Assembly (NCBI GenBank): GCA_965223355.1
Contig: CBDCWE010000003.1
Coordinates: 1,860,001-1,924,000, forward strand
Length of the DNA stretch: 64,000 bases
Direction of reading: 5' to 3'
Source of the DNA: Tectiglobus sp965223355
GTDB taxonomy: Bacteria; Pseudomonadota; Alphaproteobacteria; Rhizobiales; Hyphomicrobiaceae
Below the pieces are notes generated by a model. The model had not been told where the DNA came from, did no database searches, and saw only the letters and a list, made by a program, of their open reading frames with translations. Numbering within the stretch: position 1 is the first letter of the stretch; every line of letters begins with the position of its first letter. Shown here piece after piece: positions 25,706-36,780 of this stretch. A program made the translations under genes and the position numbers.

Positions 25706-28189
25706 ATGTCGACGCTGTTGCGGTCAATGACCCGCATTATCGAAATCGTCATTGCCGTGCCGCTGTGGATGTTGCGCACGATTACGATCGGTATCGCGTT
25801 CAATCCAAGGCTCGGACCGTTGCGCTACATCGCCAGTGCCGTGATTTTGTATGTGCTGGCCGCCGCCCTGCTGGTTTACGTCGTTGCTCCGATCCGTGGT
25901 CTCATTGGTTCACAGTATCAGTCTGCGAAACTGCGCTATGATGCGGAGCGTTGGATCGCAACGGCGATTTACGACCGCAATCGCAACTTCGTCGGCACGT
26001 TCGACCCACGTCTCGATAGCCAGCGCGACGTCAACTATACCGGTCGGGCGATAGAGATCGCCAGCTACACGGCCAATCCAGATCACAAATCAATTCCCGT
26101 GCAGACCGTTCCTCAGCACTACTGGAACTGTCTCGTCTACCATGAAGACCGGCATCTTGGCGGCTGGTCGAACCCGTTCGGAATCGACTTTCTCGGCGTC
26201 TTGAAGATTCCGGTTTCAATGGTGAGAAGAAGCGTCCGCGAACGCCGGCTGGTGTTCGGCATGGGCGGCTCGACGCTGCCCATGCAGCTGTCGCGGGTGA
26301 TCTACAAGACGCCGCCGCTGGCGAGCGAAAACGCCTGGGAAAAAATCGGGCGCAAGCTCAATGAATGGTGGATGGCACCGGTTATCTACGCCGAACTTTC
26401 GCGCGGTGGCGACATTGCGCCACTGCAGCATTGGGCGGCCAACCATCTGTGGCTCGCGCAGCGTACCGGTGGCGCGCCGCTGCACGGCATCGAGGTCACC
26501 AGCCGCATTGTGTTCGGCAAGGAGGCCAAGGATCTGACGGTGGCCGAGCAGTTCGTGCTGGCATCTGCCGTCAACAAGCCGATTATCCTACTCGAAGGAA
26601 GCAGCCGACTGAACAGCGTGCGCCAGTCGCGCTGGCGATACATTCTTGAAGTTCGGGCACGCAAGTGCGCACAAGCACTGTTGGATGATGCCGAACAGCA
26701 AAAGAGCGTGCTGTTCGAGCTTGTCAAGCTTGCCGGTGGTCCGCCGGACCCGGTTGTCAAACCGGCCCTGCAAACGGCGGTCGAGGCCCATGCCCCTGCC
26801 TTTGCCAAGCGGGCGCAGGCCAATCCGCGAATTCGCGCGAACATCCTGCTGCCGGCAGTACGCTTCGGGCTTCGCGAAGAGATGAAGCAGGCGTTCGGCT
26901 ATGATTGGCGCAACAGTGTTCGCAGCATTCGCACGACGATTGTACCGCAGGACAACCTTAGTCTGCGCGGGCGGATTTTGACGGAACTCGCCCGCCTGCA
27001 AAGGCGCTGGAAAGACCAGTTGTCACCGGGCTACGTTCTCGATCCGGCAATTGCAAAAGTCCACGGTTCGATCATGCCGCACGTGATCATCGTTGCGAGC
27101 GACGGCAACGGGCGGATCGTGCGCTATTTCGAGAACAGCGAACTGGCACCGTATTTCGGCTCGACCAGTGCTCGCGATCCCGACACCGGATACCATGTCG
27201 GCCGATTGGAGAGCAGACAGATCGCGTCCGTGGGCAAGATGATCAGCGCGATTGCAATCGCCAACGAACTCACCGACACGCTGCAAACTCCCTATTTGGA
27301 CGTCGCAGCGCCGCGGCGCGGATTGGAAACCTGCAGACGCGGCGGCAACCTTCGTCGCGGCCGGCCGGCCGTGGTCGCGTTTGCCTGTTCCTTGAACCGC
27401 CCCCTACAATGGCGCACCGCACGGATCGGCGCCGCCAAGCTCAGACGGATCATCGACCAATTCGGCTTCAACATGCCGCCTGCTCCTGATGCTCAGTCCG
27501 AAACGCCGCCGTCGACGGCCGCCGTGCGCGGCTTGATCTCGGGCGCCCCGCGCCGCGTCCATCACATGGCGGGCGTCATCCTTGCAGCACTGACCGGACG
27601 CCGCGGGGTGCCGGTCGCAATGCCGACGCTTGTCGACGAGTTCGAGTTTACATCGAACGAAGCCGCAGCTCAGTTTCGCGAACGCATCGATCGGCGGATC
27701 CGACCATCCGATATCATTCGCCGCTCCGCACATGACACGATTCGGGGCTTCCTTCAGGCCCCGCTGTGCTATCGAAATAACGGGCGCAGCCACGGCACTT
27801 TGCACCGCCTCAACGACTGGTGTGCGCAGCGACGCAAGGGCCTGCGGTTGCATCTCGCAAAAACCGGAACCGCGGTGACATCCGATCCCAATGCCACGAT
27901 CGATACGTGGGTCGCAGGCGCCATGCAGTTCAATAACGGTGCCGGGTTCTCCTATGTGGTGGTGGTCGGTACCGGCTCGGCGACCGAACCGTTCGCGCGA
28001 CGCCTCCATTCAAGTCAACTCGCCGCGCCACTGGTGCGGGTTCTGCTCGAAGATCTTGAGAAAGAATCGAAGCGCCATCCGACCACAGCGCCACGTCCTC
28101 GGAACCGTCAACCGCAACAGCTCGCCAAAAAAGACAAGGGCGGCTTTTCCATTCGCAATTTAATCGAGCGCAACTTCATCGGTAATTAG
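25706..28189 (+). CDS. Class A penicillin-binding protein (GT51 transglycosylase plus transpeptidase-like domain)
   Basis: An 827-residue membrane-anchored cell-wall synthase. A hydrophobic anchor spans roughly residues 40-62. The GT51 part has the catalytic glutamate in YHEDRHLGG (E147) and GGSTLPMQL at 187-195, a variant of the usual GGSTITQQ. The transpeptidase-like domain carries SVGK at 511-514, SLN at 562-564 and KTGT at 719-722, the three penicillin-binding motifs in the right order. It would polymerise and cross-link peptidoglycan in the periplasm. The transglycosylase half is divergent from standard PBP1. The TAG stop at 28187 is also the first triplet of a family A repeat end. The ribosome site before ATG 25706 is weak. 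Confidence 0.85.
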   Translation: MSTLLRSMTRIIEIVIAVPLWMLRTITIGIAFNPRLGPLRYIASAVILYVLAAALLVYVVAPIRGLIGSQYQSAKLRYDAERWIATAIYDRNRNFVGTFDPRLDSQRDVNYTGRAIEIASYTANPDHKSIPVQTVPQHYWNCLVYHEDRHLGGWSNPFGIDFLGVLKIPVSMVRRSVRERRLVFGMGGSTLPMQLSRVIYKTPPLASENAWEKIGRKLNEWWMAPVIYAELSRGGDIAPLQHWAANHLWLAQRTGGAPLHGIEVTSRIVFGKEAKDLTVAEQFVLASAVNKPIILLEGSSRLNSVRQSRWRYILEVRARKCAQALLDDAEQQKSVLFELVKLAGGPPDPVVKPALQTAVEAHAPAFAKRAQANPRIRANILLPAVRFGLREEMKQAFGYDWRNSVRSIRTTIVPQDNLSLRGRILTELARLQRRWKDQLSPGYVLDPAIAKVHGSIMPHVIIVASDGNGRIVRYFENSELAPYFGSTSARDPDTGYHVGRLESRQIASVGKMISAIAIANELTDTLQTPYLDVAAPRRGLETCRRGGNLRRGRPAVVAFACSLNRPLQWRTARIGAAKLRRIIDQFGFNMPPAPDAQSETPPSTAAVRGLISGAPRRVHHMAGVILAALTGRRGVPVAMPTLVDEFEFTSNEAAAQFRERIDRRIRPSDIIRRSAHDTIRGFLQAPLCYRNNGRSHGTLHRLNDWCAQRRKGLRLHLAKTGTAVTSDPNATIDTWVAGAMQFNNGAGFSYVVVVGTGSATEPFARRLHSSQLAAPLVRVLLEDLEKESKRHPTTAPRPRNRQPQQLAKKDKGGFSIRNLIERNFIGN

Positions 28190-28203
28190 AGCAACCTGCC
28201 CCC
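28187..28203. repeat. Fragment of repeat A end
   Basis: TAGAGCAACCTGCC here matches the left terminus of repeat A and then departs into unrelated sequence; an inverted short copy lies 140 bp further on. It supplies the stop codon of the penicillin-binding protein. The rest of 28204-28341 holds nothing recognisable. Confidence 0.7.
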
Positions 28204-28341
28204 GACTTTGCGGACCATTTGATAGTTGAGAGACTGCCTTTGATTCGGGAGGCGGAGATGCGCACCTTCGGCCAACTGCGCGGACTGCAGCGGCCGCGCA
28301 ATTGGCCAACGAGTTGATCGCCGGCTCGCACTGGATGGACC

Positions 28342-28423
28342 TAGATCATCGTGCTTTAGAGGCGAGCAACTTTCTGCCATTATTCGGGATCGTTCCGATT
28401 CCGAATAATGGCAGGTTGCTCTA
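28342..28423. repeat. Intergenic repeat family A, short copy (inverted)
   Basis: Reads TAGATCATCGTGCTTTAGAG, then the GAGCAAC outer arm and TATTCGGGATCGTTCCGAT core, ending GGCAGGTTGCTCTA. It is the 82-bp form without the 20-bp hairpin. It lies between the convergent penicillin-binding protein and ABC ATPase genes. Confidence 0.88.
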
Positions 28424-28478
28424 ACAATACGACAGGGCCAAAGCGCTCTTGCGCCGGCTCGCGTCGCGCACCGTGACG

Positions 28479-29450
28479 CTATAGGTCGAGATGACAGGCG
28501 AAGGTGTGATTGTCGTTTGCCTGGCGCAACCGAGGTGCCTCGCTGCGGCATCGCTCCATGGCAAACGGACAACGCGTGTGGAAGTGGCATCCGACCGGTG
28601 GATCGCTCGGCGACGGGACATCGCCCTCAAGGACGATGCGATCTCGAGCGGCGCGTGGATTGGGCACCGGCGCGGCAGCAAGCAACGCACGTGTATAGGG
28701 ATGGCGGGGCGCCTCGAAGAGATTGGCGCGCGGTCCCAATTCAACGACTCGCCCAAGATACATGACGGCAACGCGATCGGCGACGTGCTCGACAACACCG
28801 AGGTCATGACTGATGAACAGGTACGCGAGACCAAGATCGGCCTTGAGGTCCATCATCAGGTTGAGCACTTGGGCTTGCACGGACACATCGAGCGCCGAGA
28901 CCGGCTCGTCGGCGACGATTACACGCGGGTTCAACGCCAGCGCACGTGCGATGCCGAGCCGCTGGCGCTGTCCGCCGGAAAACTCGAACGGAAATCTGCG
29001 CATCGCATCGCGCGGCAGGCCGACGCGCTCGAACAGCCCGGCAACACGTTCGGTTATGTCTTTCCGACTCGTCGTCTCGAAGTTCTCAAGCGGCTCTGCG
29101 ACGATCGCGCCAGCGCGCATGCGCGGGTTAAGCGAGGCGTAAGGATCCTGAAACACGATCTGCATGCGCTGGCGGAAACGGCGCACCTCGTTGCGGTCAA
29201 GATGCGTGATGTCTTGGCCCTCGAGACGGATCGTTCCGCTGGTCGGATCGAGCAGGCGCAGGATCAGTCGCCCGACGGTTGACTTGCCACAGCCCGATTC
29301 ACCGACGACGCAGAGCGTTTCGCCCTGGGCGACCGCGAAAGACACCCCATCTACCGCCTTGACAGAGCCGACCTGGCGGGCAAGGAGGCCCTGCGTGATT
29401 GGAAAGTGCTTCTTGAGATTCTCGACTTCGATAACCGGCCGGCTGCTCAT
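28479..29450 (-). CDS. Peptide-type ABC transporter ATP-binding protein (DppF/OppF-like)
   Basis: A 323-residue cytoplasmic ATPase, last gene of the leftward importer operon. Walker A is GESGCGKSTVGRL near residue 53, the ABC signature is FSGGQRQRLGIARAL, and Walker B is VIVADEPVSALD. The C-terminus has the oligopeptide/dipeptide extension with cysteines (GCHFHTRCPFAMERC). Its ATG at 29450 overlaps the stop of the partner ATPase gene (ATGA), so the two are translationally coupled and would form the heterodimeric motor. The transported substrate follows from the binding protein and is unknown. Confidence 0.93.
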   Translation of the reverse strand: MSSRPVIEVENLKKHFPITQGLLARQVGSVKAVDGVSFAVAQGETLCVVGESGCGKSTVGRLILRLLDPTSGTIRLEGQDITHLDRNEVRRFRQRMQIVFQDPYASLNPRMRAGAIVAEPLENFETTSRKDITERVAGLFERVGLPRDAMRRFPFEFSGGQRQRLGIARALALNPRVIVADEPVSALDVSVQAQVLNLMMDLKADLGLAYLFISHDLGVVEHVADRVAVMYLGRVVELGPRANLFEAPRHPYTRALLAAAPVPNPRAARDRIVLEGDVPSPSDPPVGCHFHTRCPFAMERCRSEAPRLRQANDNHTFACHLDL

Positions 29451-30460
29451 GACGACAACACCTCTTCAGCCTTGAAGCAGGCGGCGAAATGGCCCGCCGC
29501 CGCGCCATCTCCAACCGGCCGGAGTTGCGGTGCCTCGGTTCGGCAACGCTGATCTGAAAACCCGCAGCGGTCGGCAAAAGCGCACCCGGCGATCGGCTCG
29601 CGAAGCGACGGCACCATTCCAGGAATCTCATCGAGGCGGCCGCCAACCTTGCCACGCGCGACAGAAGCCAGAAGACCGCGCGTATAGGGATGCGCCGGAC
29701 GGTCGAACAGATCGTAGACCGTTGCCTCTTCAACTTTCCTGCCGGCGTACATGACGAGCACGCGCTGGCAGGTCTCCGCCACGACCCCGAGATCATGGGT
29801 AATGAGAACAACGGCAGCCGAAGTCTTCTGCTTTAGTTCCAGCATAAGCTGAAGCACCTGCGCTTGAATCGTCACATCCAACGCCGTGGTCGGCTCGTCG
29901 GCGATGAGAAGCTTGGGATCGCACGCGAGTGCCATGGCGATCATGACGCGTTGGCGCATCCCACCCGAGAACTGGTAGGGATAGTCGCGCAGACGTCGCT
30001 CGGCATCGGGAATGCCGACAAGATCAAGCACCTCACGTGCGCGCTGCCGCGCCGCGCCACGGCTGACACCGCGATGGATTACAACTGCTTCGCTGATTTG
30101 GTTGCCGATCGTGAGGACCGGATTGAGGCTCGTCATCGGCTCCTGAAAGATCATCGCGATCCGGTTACCGCGGACATCGCGCATCTCAGCTTCCGAAAGG
30201 GCACCGAGATCCTGCCCTTCGAAGCGAATCGATCCACCAACTGTTCGCCCGATGCGTGGCGGAATAAGGCGCAGGATTGAAAGCGCCGTCACGCTCTTGC
30301 CGCAACCCGACTCACCGACGATGCCGAGTGTTTCGCCTGCTTCAACCTGGAAGCTGACGCCGTCGACCGCCCGGGTCACGCCATCCTCGCTGTAGAAGTA
30401 AGTCCTCAAGTCGTCGACCTCGAGAAGCGGTCCGGCAGCTGACCTAGTATCCGACGGCAT
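29447..30460 (-). CDS. Peptide-type ABC transporter ATP-binding protein (DppD/OppD-like)
   Basis: A 337-residue cytoplasmic ATPase, partner of the DppF-like protein. Visible motifs are Walker A GESGCGKSVTALS, Q-loop MIFQEPMTSLNP, signature FSGGMRQRVMIAMAL and Walker B LLIADEPTTALD, plus the C-terminal GCAFADRCGFSDQRC extension. A longer frame runs up to 30769, but AGGGGGAGCC directly before ATG 30460 and the family N-terminus fix the start there. It lies eight bases after the DppC-like permease gene and overlaps dppF by four bases. Confidence 0.93.
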   Translation of the reverse strand: MPSDTRSAAGPLLEVDDLRTYFYSEDGVTRAVDGVSFQVEAGETLGIVGESGCGKSVTALSILRLIPPRIGRTVGGSIRFEGQDLGALSEAEMRDVRGNRIAMIFQEPMTSLNPVLTIGNQISEAVVIHRGVSRGAARQRAREVLDLVGIPDAERRLRDYPYQFSGGMRQRVMIAMALACDPKLLIADEPTTALDVTIQAQVLQLMLELKQKTSAAVVLITHDLGVVAETCQRVLVMYAGRKVEEATVYDLFDRPAHPYTRGLLASVARGKVGGRLDEIPGMVPSLREPIAGCAFADRCGFSDQRCRTEAPQLRPVGDGAAAGHFAACFKAEEVLSS

Positions 30461-30468
30461 GGCTCCCC

Positions 30469-31350
30469 CTACATGCGGCGCGCAATGCGTGGATCGAGAC
30501 GGTCGCGCAAACCATCGCCGACCAGGTTGACGGCCAGCACGACGAGCGCCAAGGCAATGCCCGGCCAGAATATGCACCAGGGCGCACGGCCCAGATAGAG
30601 CCGATCCGCTGCAATCATATTGCCCCAGGTCGGAATCTCCGGCGGCGTACCAGCACCGAGGAACGACAATCCCGCCTCGACCAGGATGGCCGATGCACAG
30701 ATATACGTTGCCTGGACGATCAGCGGCGGAATGGTTGGCGGCAGAATGTGGCGGATGAGAATTTTCCATGTCGGCGCGCCGCCCGCAATCGCGGCCTCGA
30801 CAAACGGCTGCTCACGCGTTGCCAGGACGACCGAACGAACAAGACGAACGACGCGGGGAATCTCCGGGATGACGATCGCAATGATGACGATCCCGACGCT
30901 GGCATTGAACAGCGAAACCAGCGCTATCGCGAGCAGGATGGCCGGAATCGCCATGAGGCCGTCGAGCAGGCGCATGACGACCGCCTCGACCCAGCGCACG
31001 ACACCTGCCAGCAGTCCGATGACGAGGCCCAGGATGATCGACAGGAACGCGACCGATATTCCGACGATCAACGAGATTCGCGCACCATATACCGTGCGCG
31101 CGAAGACATCGCGGCCGAGTTGATCGGTGCCGAACCAGTTGACGTCAGATGGTGGCTTCAGGCGCTGTATCGGCTTCATCGTAAAGGGATCACCCGCGAA
31201 CAGTGGGGCGATCAGAGCCATAAGAACCATGAATGAAAGAACGACGAGACCGATCACGAGGGTCGTGTTGCGCCTGACGAACCGCCAGATCGAAGCTCTC
31301 GACGCAAGCGTCAGCGGCACGGTTTCGGCGCTCGTTGCCTCATTGCGCAT
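30469..31350 (-). CDS. Peptide-type ABC transporter permease (DppC-like)
   Basis: A 293-residue inner-membrane permease. It has the N-terminal domain typical of OppC/DppC (a TM helix followed by a KPPSDVNWFGTDQLGRDVFAR segment), then five more predicted helices. The EAA loop that contacts the ATPase is seen as FVEAAIAGGAPTWKILIRH. The start codon overlaps the stop of the DppB-like gene (TAATG). Together the two permeases form the channel for the binding protein encoded at 32.4 kb. Confidence 0.93.
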   Translation of the reverse strand: MRNEATSAETVPLTLASRASIWRFVRRNTTLVIGLVVLSFMVLMALIAPLFAGDPFTMKPIQRLKPPSDVNWFGTDQLGRDVFARTVYGARISLIVGISVAFLSIILGLVIGLLAGVVRWVEAVVMRLLDGLMAIPAILLAIALVSLFNASVGIVIIAIVIPEIPRVVRLVRSVVLATREQPFVEAAIAGGAPTWKILIRHILPPTIPPLIVQATYICASAILVEAGLSFLGAGTPPEIPTWGNMIAADRLYLGRAPWCIFWPGIALALVVLAVNLVGDGLRDRLDPRIARRM

Positions 31351-32291
31351 TACGTTCGGATCCTGGGATCGATCAGCGTGTAGGTCAGATCGACGAGAAG
31401 GTTGATGATGACATAGGTCCCCGAAAACAAGAGCATGACGCCCTGGATGATCGGATAGTCTCGATACTGGATGGCATCGACGACGAGGCGGCCGATGCCG
31501 GGGATATTGAACACCGTCTCGGTGATGACAACGCCGCCGATCAATAGCGCGACGCCGATACCGATGACCGTGACGATCGGCACGCCGGCGTTTTTCAGCG
31601 CGTGCTTCAAAAGAACCGGCCCCGTTGCCACCCCCTTGGCGTGCGCTGTGCGGATATAGTCTTCGGCAAGGACCTCCAGCATGGCAGCTCGCGTAATCCT
31701 TGCGATGAGGGCCACGTAGGCCAGACCGAGCGCAATCGATGGCAGGACCAGATGCCGGAACCAGGTGACGAACCCTTCGCTGAGCGGCTCATATCCCTGC
31801 ACCGGGAGCCAGCGCAACTGAATGGCGAAGACATAGATCAGGATGTAACCAACGACAAAAACGGGCACGGAGAAGCTGGCAACTGAGATCGCCATGACGG
31901 TCCGGTCGATCCAGGTCCCGACCTTCCATGCCGCGAGAACACCGAAAGAAACCGCGATCAGAACCGCGAATAGAATGGTTGTTGCAGCAAGCGACAGCGT
32001 CGGTTCGAGGCGCTGCAGGACAAGTTTCGAAACCGGCTCATTGGAAAATATCGAGATGCCGAGGTCGCCGACCAAAACACGCGACGTCCAACGCCAGAAC
32101 TGAACGATCAACGGATCGTCGAGGCCCAACTGCTTGCGGATCGCCGTGATCTGCGCCGGCGAGGCGTTGTCACCGACGAGAATGGCAACAGGGTCGCCCG
32201 GCGCGATGCGCAGCAGCAGAAATATGATCACCGCCACGATTGCCATGACGAACACCGTCGAGGCGAGGCGGCGTGCGATGTAAGCGGTCAT
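31350..32291 (-). CDS. Peptide-type ABC transporter permease (DppB-like)
   Basis: A 313-residue inner-membrane permease. It opens with the conserved DppB N-terminus (YIARRLASTVFVMAIV), has a periplasmic loop with GDPVAILVGDNASP, and carries the EAA-type coupling loop EDYIRTAHAKGVATGPVLLK. Five to six membrane helices are evident. It precedes dppC with a one-base overlap and follows the binding-protein gene after a gap that contains a strong GC stem-loop. Confidence 0.93.
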   Translation of the reverse strand: MTAYIARRLASTVFVMAIVAVIIFLLLRIAPGDPVAILVGDNASPAQITAIRKQLGLDDPLIVQFWRWTSRVLVGDLGISIFSNEPVSKLVLQRLEPTLSLAATTILFAVLIAVSFGVLAAWKVGTWIDRTVMAISVASFSVPVFVVGYILIYVFAIQLRWLPVQGYEPLSEGFVTWFRHLVLPSIALGLAYVALIARITRAAMLEVLAEDYIRTAHAKGVATGPVLLKHALKNAGVPIVTVIGIGVALLIGGVVITETVFNIPGIGRLVVDAIQYRDYPIIQGVMLLFSGTYVIINLLVDLTYTLIDPRIRT

Positions 32292-32319
32292 TTGGTACTC
32301 AGCATGCTGGTGCCAGAGG

Positions 32320-32348
32320 GATGCCGCCGCCGGCGCGGCGGCGGCATC
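32320..32348 (-). promoter_or_regulatory. GC-rich stem-loop between binding-protein and permease genes
   Basis: Arms GATGCCGCCGCCG (32320-32332) and CGGCGGCGGCATC (32336-32348) form a perfect 13-bp stem with a 3-base loop, seven bases after the binding-protein stop codon in the transcribed direction. Such hairpins commonly protect the binding-protein mRNA or attenuate read-through, giving excess binding protein over permease. Confidence 0.7.
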
Positions 32349-32354
32349 AACGGG

Positions 32355-33959
32355 TCAGGCCTTCTTGACATTCCAGAATGGCACGTGGCTCGGCACCGGC
32401 ACAAAACCGGTCACGTTGGCACGATGCGCGACCGGTGGCGCCCATTGACCGAGGATTGCCATCGGCACGAAGTTCCAAGCATTGTCCTGGATCTTTCTCG
32501 CGATCGCCTGGCGATCTTCGATCGTCGCGCCTGATGCCCACTGGTCCTTGAGCTTTTCGTGAAGGTCGTCCTTCGGCCAGCCGAACCAACCATTGGCCCC
32601 GACGGCGGAGTGGGCAACGGAACTAATCGGGTTGTTGAAGCCCTCACCGGAGCCCCAGGTGATGAAGATATTCCATCCGCCCTCGTTCGGCGGCTTCTTG
32701 ACGGCACGGCGGGTGACGACGCCACCCCAATCCGACGCCTCGAGTTTGGTCTTGACGCCGGCCTGCTGCAGCCACTGGGCAATGAGCAGCGCGGCATTGT
32801 TCATGAAGCCGATGTTGGTCGCCTGCAGGACGGTGACCGGCCGACCATCATAACCAGCCTTCTTGAACAACTCCTTGGCCTTGGCAATGTCCTGCCCACC
32901 CTTGAGCCAGTCGGTGTTGACATCCGACTGCATGTTGCCGGCACAGCCGAACAACGAACCGCAGTTCCGGAAGTACTTCGGGTTGCCGAACGCCGCCTGC
33001 AGAATATCGGTCTGGTTTATCAGATAGAGCATCGCTTGGCGGGCATGGACATTGTCGAATGGCGGGTGCAGCCAGTTCAACCGACACATACCGACGTTGC
33101 CGCCCTTGTTGAGTACTTCCAGTGTGATGTTCTTGTCGCCCTCGAGCTGATCGAGCAGGTCCAAGGGTGGCGATTCGAAAAAATCGATCTCGCCGGCCGT
33201 GAGGGCAGCTAGCGCGGTCTGCTGATCCGACAGGTTTTCGATTATGACGCGTTCGAGGTGAGCAACCTTGCCGCCGGACAGCCCGGACGGAGCGCCTGAG
33301 CGCGGCACGTAGTCTGGGTTTCGGTCATAAACATAGCGTTGACCCGCACGGGTTTCTGCGTCGTTGAACTTGAACGGACCGGAACCAATCTTGTCAGTGA
33401 CCTGTTGGTTGGCATCGGTCTCGGCATCCTTCTTGCGCATGATCACCGGCAGATTGGTGGTCAGCTTGCCGAGTGCATCGAGCACAAGGCCGTAGGGTTC
33501 CGAGAGCACGATCTCGAACGTCTTGTCATCCTTTTTGCGCGTATCCTTGACGCGGCGGAATAGGTGCTGGCCGGCGGCATCGCGCACCGCCCAGCGACGG
33601 ATCGATGCGATGCAATCATCCGCGGTGACCGCCTGGCCATCATGAAACTTGAGGCCGTCGCGCAGCTGGAAGGTGTGCGTCTTGCGGTCGTCGGATATGC
33701 CGAATTTCTCGACCATCTGCGGATGGGATCTACCCTTTTCGTCCTGGCCGAAGAGCGTATCGTAGACGAGCAGGGCATGATTGCCCGTCATGTTCGCGGT
33801 CGTCCATATCGGATCGAAGACCTTGAGGTCGCCATGCAGAACAGCCTTGATTGTATTGCTCTTCGAGGCCTGAGCGCGTGCCTTGAGAACACCGGGAGCT
33901 GCCACTATGGCCGCGGTCGCCGCGGTCCCTTTCATGAATTTTCGTCGGGATGTCGTCAT
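32355..33959 (-). CDS. Peptide-type ABC transporter substrate-binding protein, Tat-exported
   Basis: A 534-residue periplasmic binding protein of the DppA/OppA family (SBP family 5). The N-terminus has a twin-arginine signal, SRRKFMKG, followed by a TAATAAIVAAPG hydrophobic stretch and a cleavage site around AQA, so it is exported folded by Tat. Family features include KFGISDDRKTHTFQLRDGLKFHDG and the SIRRWAVRDAAGQH segment. Length is normal. It is the first intact gene of the operon and lies 93 bp after a decayed MlrC gene. The ligand is unknown; this family binds peptides, opines, glutathione and other compounds. Confidence 0.92.
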   Translation of the reverse strand: MTTSRRKFMKGTAATAAIVAAPGVLKARAQASKSNTIKAVLHGDLKVFDPIWTTANMTGNHALLVYDTLFGQDEKGRSHPQMVEKFGISDDRKTHTFQLRDGLKFHDGQAVTADDCIASIRRWAVRDAAGQHLFRRVKDTRKKDDKTFEIVLSEPYGLVLDALGKLTTNLPVIMRKKDAETDANQQVTDKIGSGPFKFNDAETRAGQRYVYDRNPDYVPRSGAPSGLSGGKVAHLERVIIENLSDQQTALAALTAGEIDFFESPPLDLLDQLEGDKNITLEVLNKGGNVGMCRLNWLHPPFDNVHARQAMLYLINQTDILQAAFGNPKYFRNCGSLFGCAGNMQSDVNTDWLKGGQDIAKAKELFKKAGYDGRPVTVLQATNIGFMNNAALLIAQWLQQAGVKTKLEASDWGGVVTRRAVKKPPNEGGWNIFITWGSGEGFNNPISSVAHSAVGANGWFGWPKDDLHEKLKDQWASGATIEDRQAIARKIQDNAWNFVPMAILGQWAPPVAHRANVTGFVPVPSHVPFWNVKKA

Positions 33960-34052
33960 GGCACATTTCCTCTCACTTTTCGCGATTGATGCTCGGTAGG
34001 CAAAGGCGGGCGGATATTGACTATCCGCTCGGTCGTTGGCGCAAAGGGGTGA

Positions 34053-34608
34053 TCAAATCAACAATCGCCCCTCGACGCTGTCGTCGAGCGGCCGGAGTGG
34101 TCGCGCGACATTGGCATAGGTGTGATCGCGCGCATCGCTTGGACAGCACCCGCCGGTCTGCGCCCGAATGATCCTGGCCGCAAGCGGGCCAAACGCACCC
34201 ATGAAATGCTGCGCTGACTTCAGGACGAGAAGCCGATGGTCCATCGGCGACACACCCAAATGCGTGACGAGTTCGAGACCGAAGGCCTGCGTGCGGTTCG
34301 AGATCACAATAACGTCGATGCCGATCACTTCGACGCCGGCATCGACAGGCCCCGCCGTGCATCGATTCGAAGCTGGCTCGGTCAACGGTTCCCGACGGTT
34401 CGGCCCAGAACGATGAACCTTCGATGAGTGTGAAGCCGTCCCTAGCAGCGCGCCGTCGCGCAACCAGCACGGGCGCCGAGCACAACTTTGGGACTTCGGG
34501 ATGCGCACCGGCCGGCGCGTAGAAGAAATCTTCGAAACTCGACCGCGATGTCGGTATCGGGGAGAACGTGTTCGTTTCGGTTGCCAAAGAAGCCGCGAAG
34601 AGACGCAT
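34053..34608 (-). pseudogene. Decayed M81-family metallopeptidase (MlrC-like)
   Basis: The first 80 or so residues match the N-terminus of MlrC-type M81 metallopeptidases (MRLFAASLATETNTFSPIPT, then SRSSFEDFF and LIEGSSFWAEPSGTV). The sequence then jumps, in another frame, to the MlrC C-terminus (DVIVISNRTQAF, VLKSAQHFMGAFGPLAARII, YANVARPLRPLDD). About 300 residues of the middle, including the metal-binding part, are gone. The ATG at 34608 with AAAGG upstream looks original. MlrC genes often accompany dipeptide-type ABC importers, so this was probably part of the operon. It cannot be functional. Confidence 0.85.
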
Positions 34609-34858
34609 CGTCAAACCTTTTGTGCCAGTCGTAACGAAAGCTTACGCGTGCCGTCATGCAGGCGCAATCCGTATCGCGATTGCGGCCTTGGCATCATAGG
34701 CCTCCGCGAGCCATCGACGCAGCAAATGAGGCAGCCACGTAGGCCTGCAGCGCCATCGCCGAACTGAGAAGGTCGACACGATGCTCACCATCTCTCAGTC
34801 GATCGCAGCAGGTCGAAAGCGTCGTTGCTTACATCCGCTGTGGAAAGCGAGGCCGCAT

Positions 34859-35023
34859 CAAGTCCAAGGTCCAGGGGACCCATCCCCTGGTCGGGGTGTT
34901 TGAGGGGCTGAAAGCCCCTCAAGGATCGCCGCCAAGCGGCGATTGGTTAAGGGCGCGGTCCTTAACGATCCCGCCAAAGGGCCAAGCCCTGTGGAAACCC
35001 GCGCCGTGTTCAAAGGTTCCCAA
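34859..35023. repeat. Intergenic multi-hairpin repeat, family B, copy 3
   Basis: About 165 bp with the full set of stems: CCAGGGGACCCATCCCCTGG, GAGGGGCTGAAAGCCCCTC, GATCGCCGCCAAGCGGCGAT, GTTAAGGGC and its partner, and the CCAAAGGGC region ending GGAAACCCG. It ends just before glnS. The remaining part of 34609-34858 holds nothing recognisable. Confidence 0.85.
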
Positions 35024-35046
35024 AGTCTGCCAGGCCCACGACCGCT

Positions 35047-36780
<1,734 letters not shown>

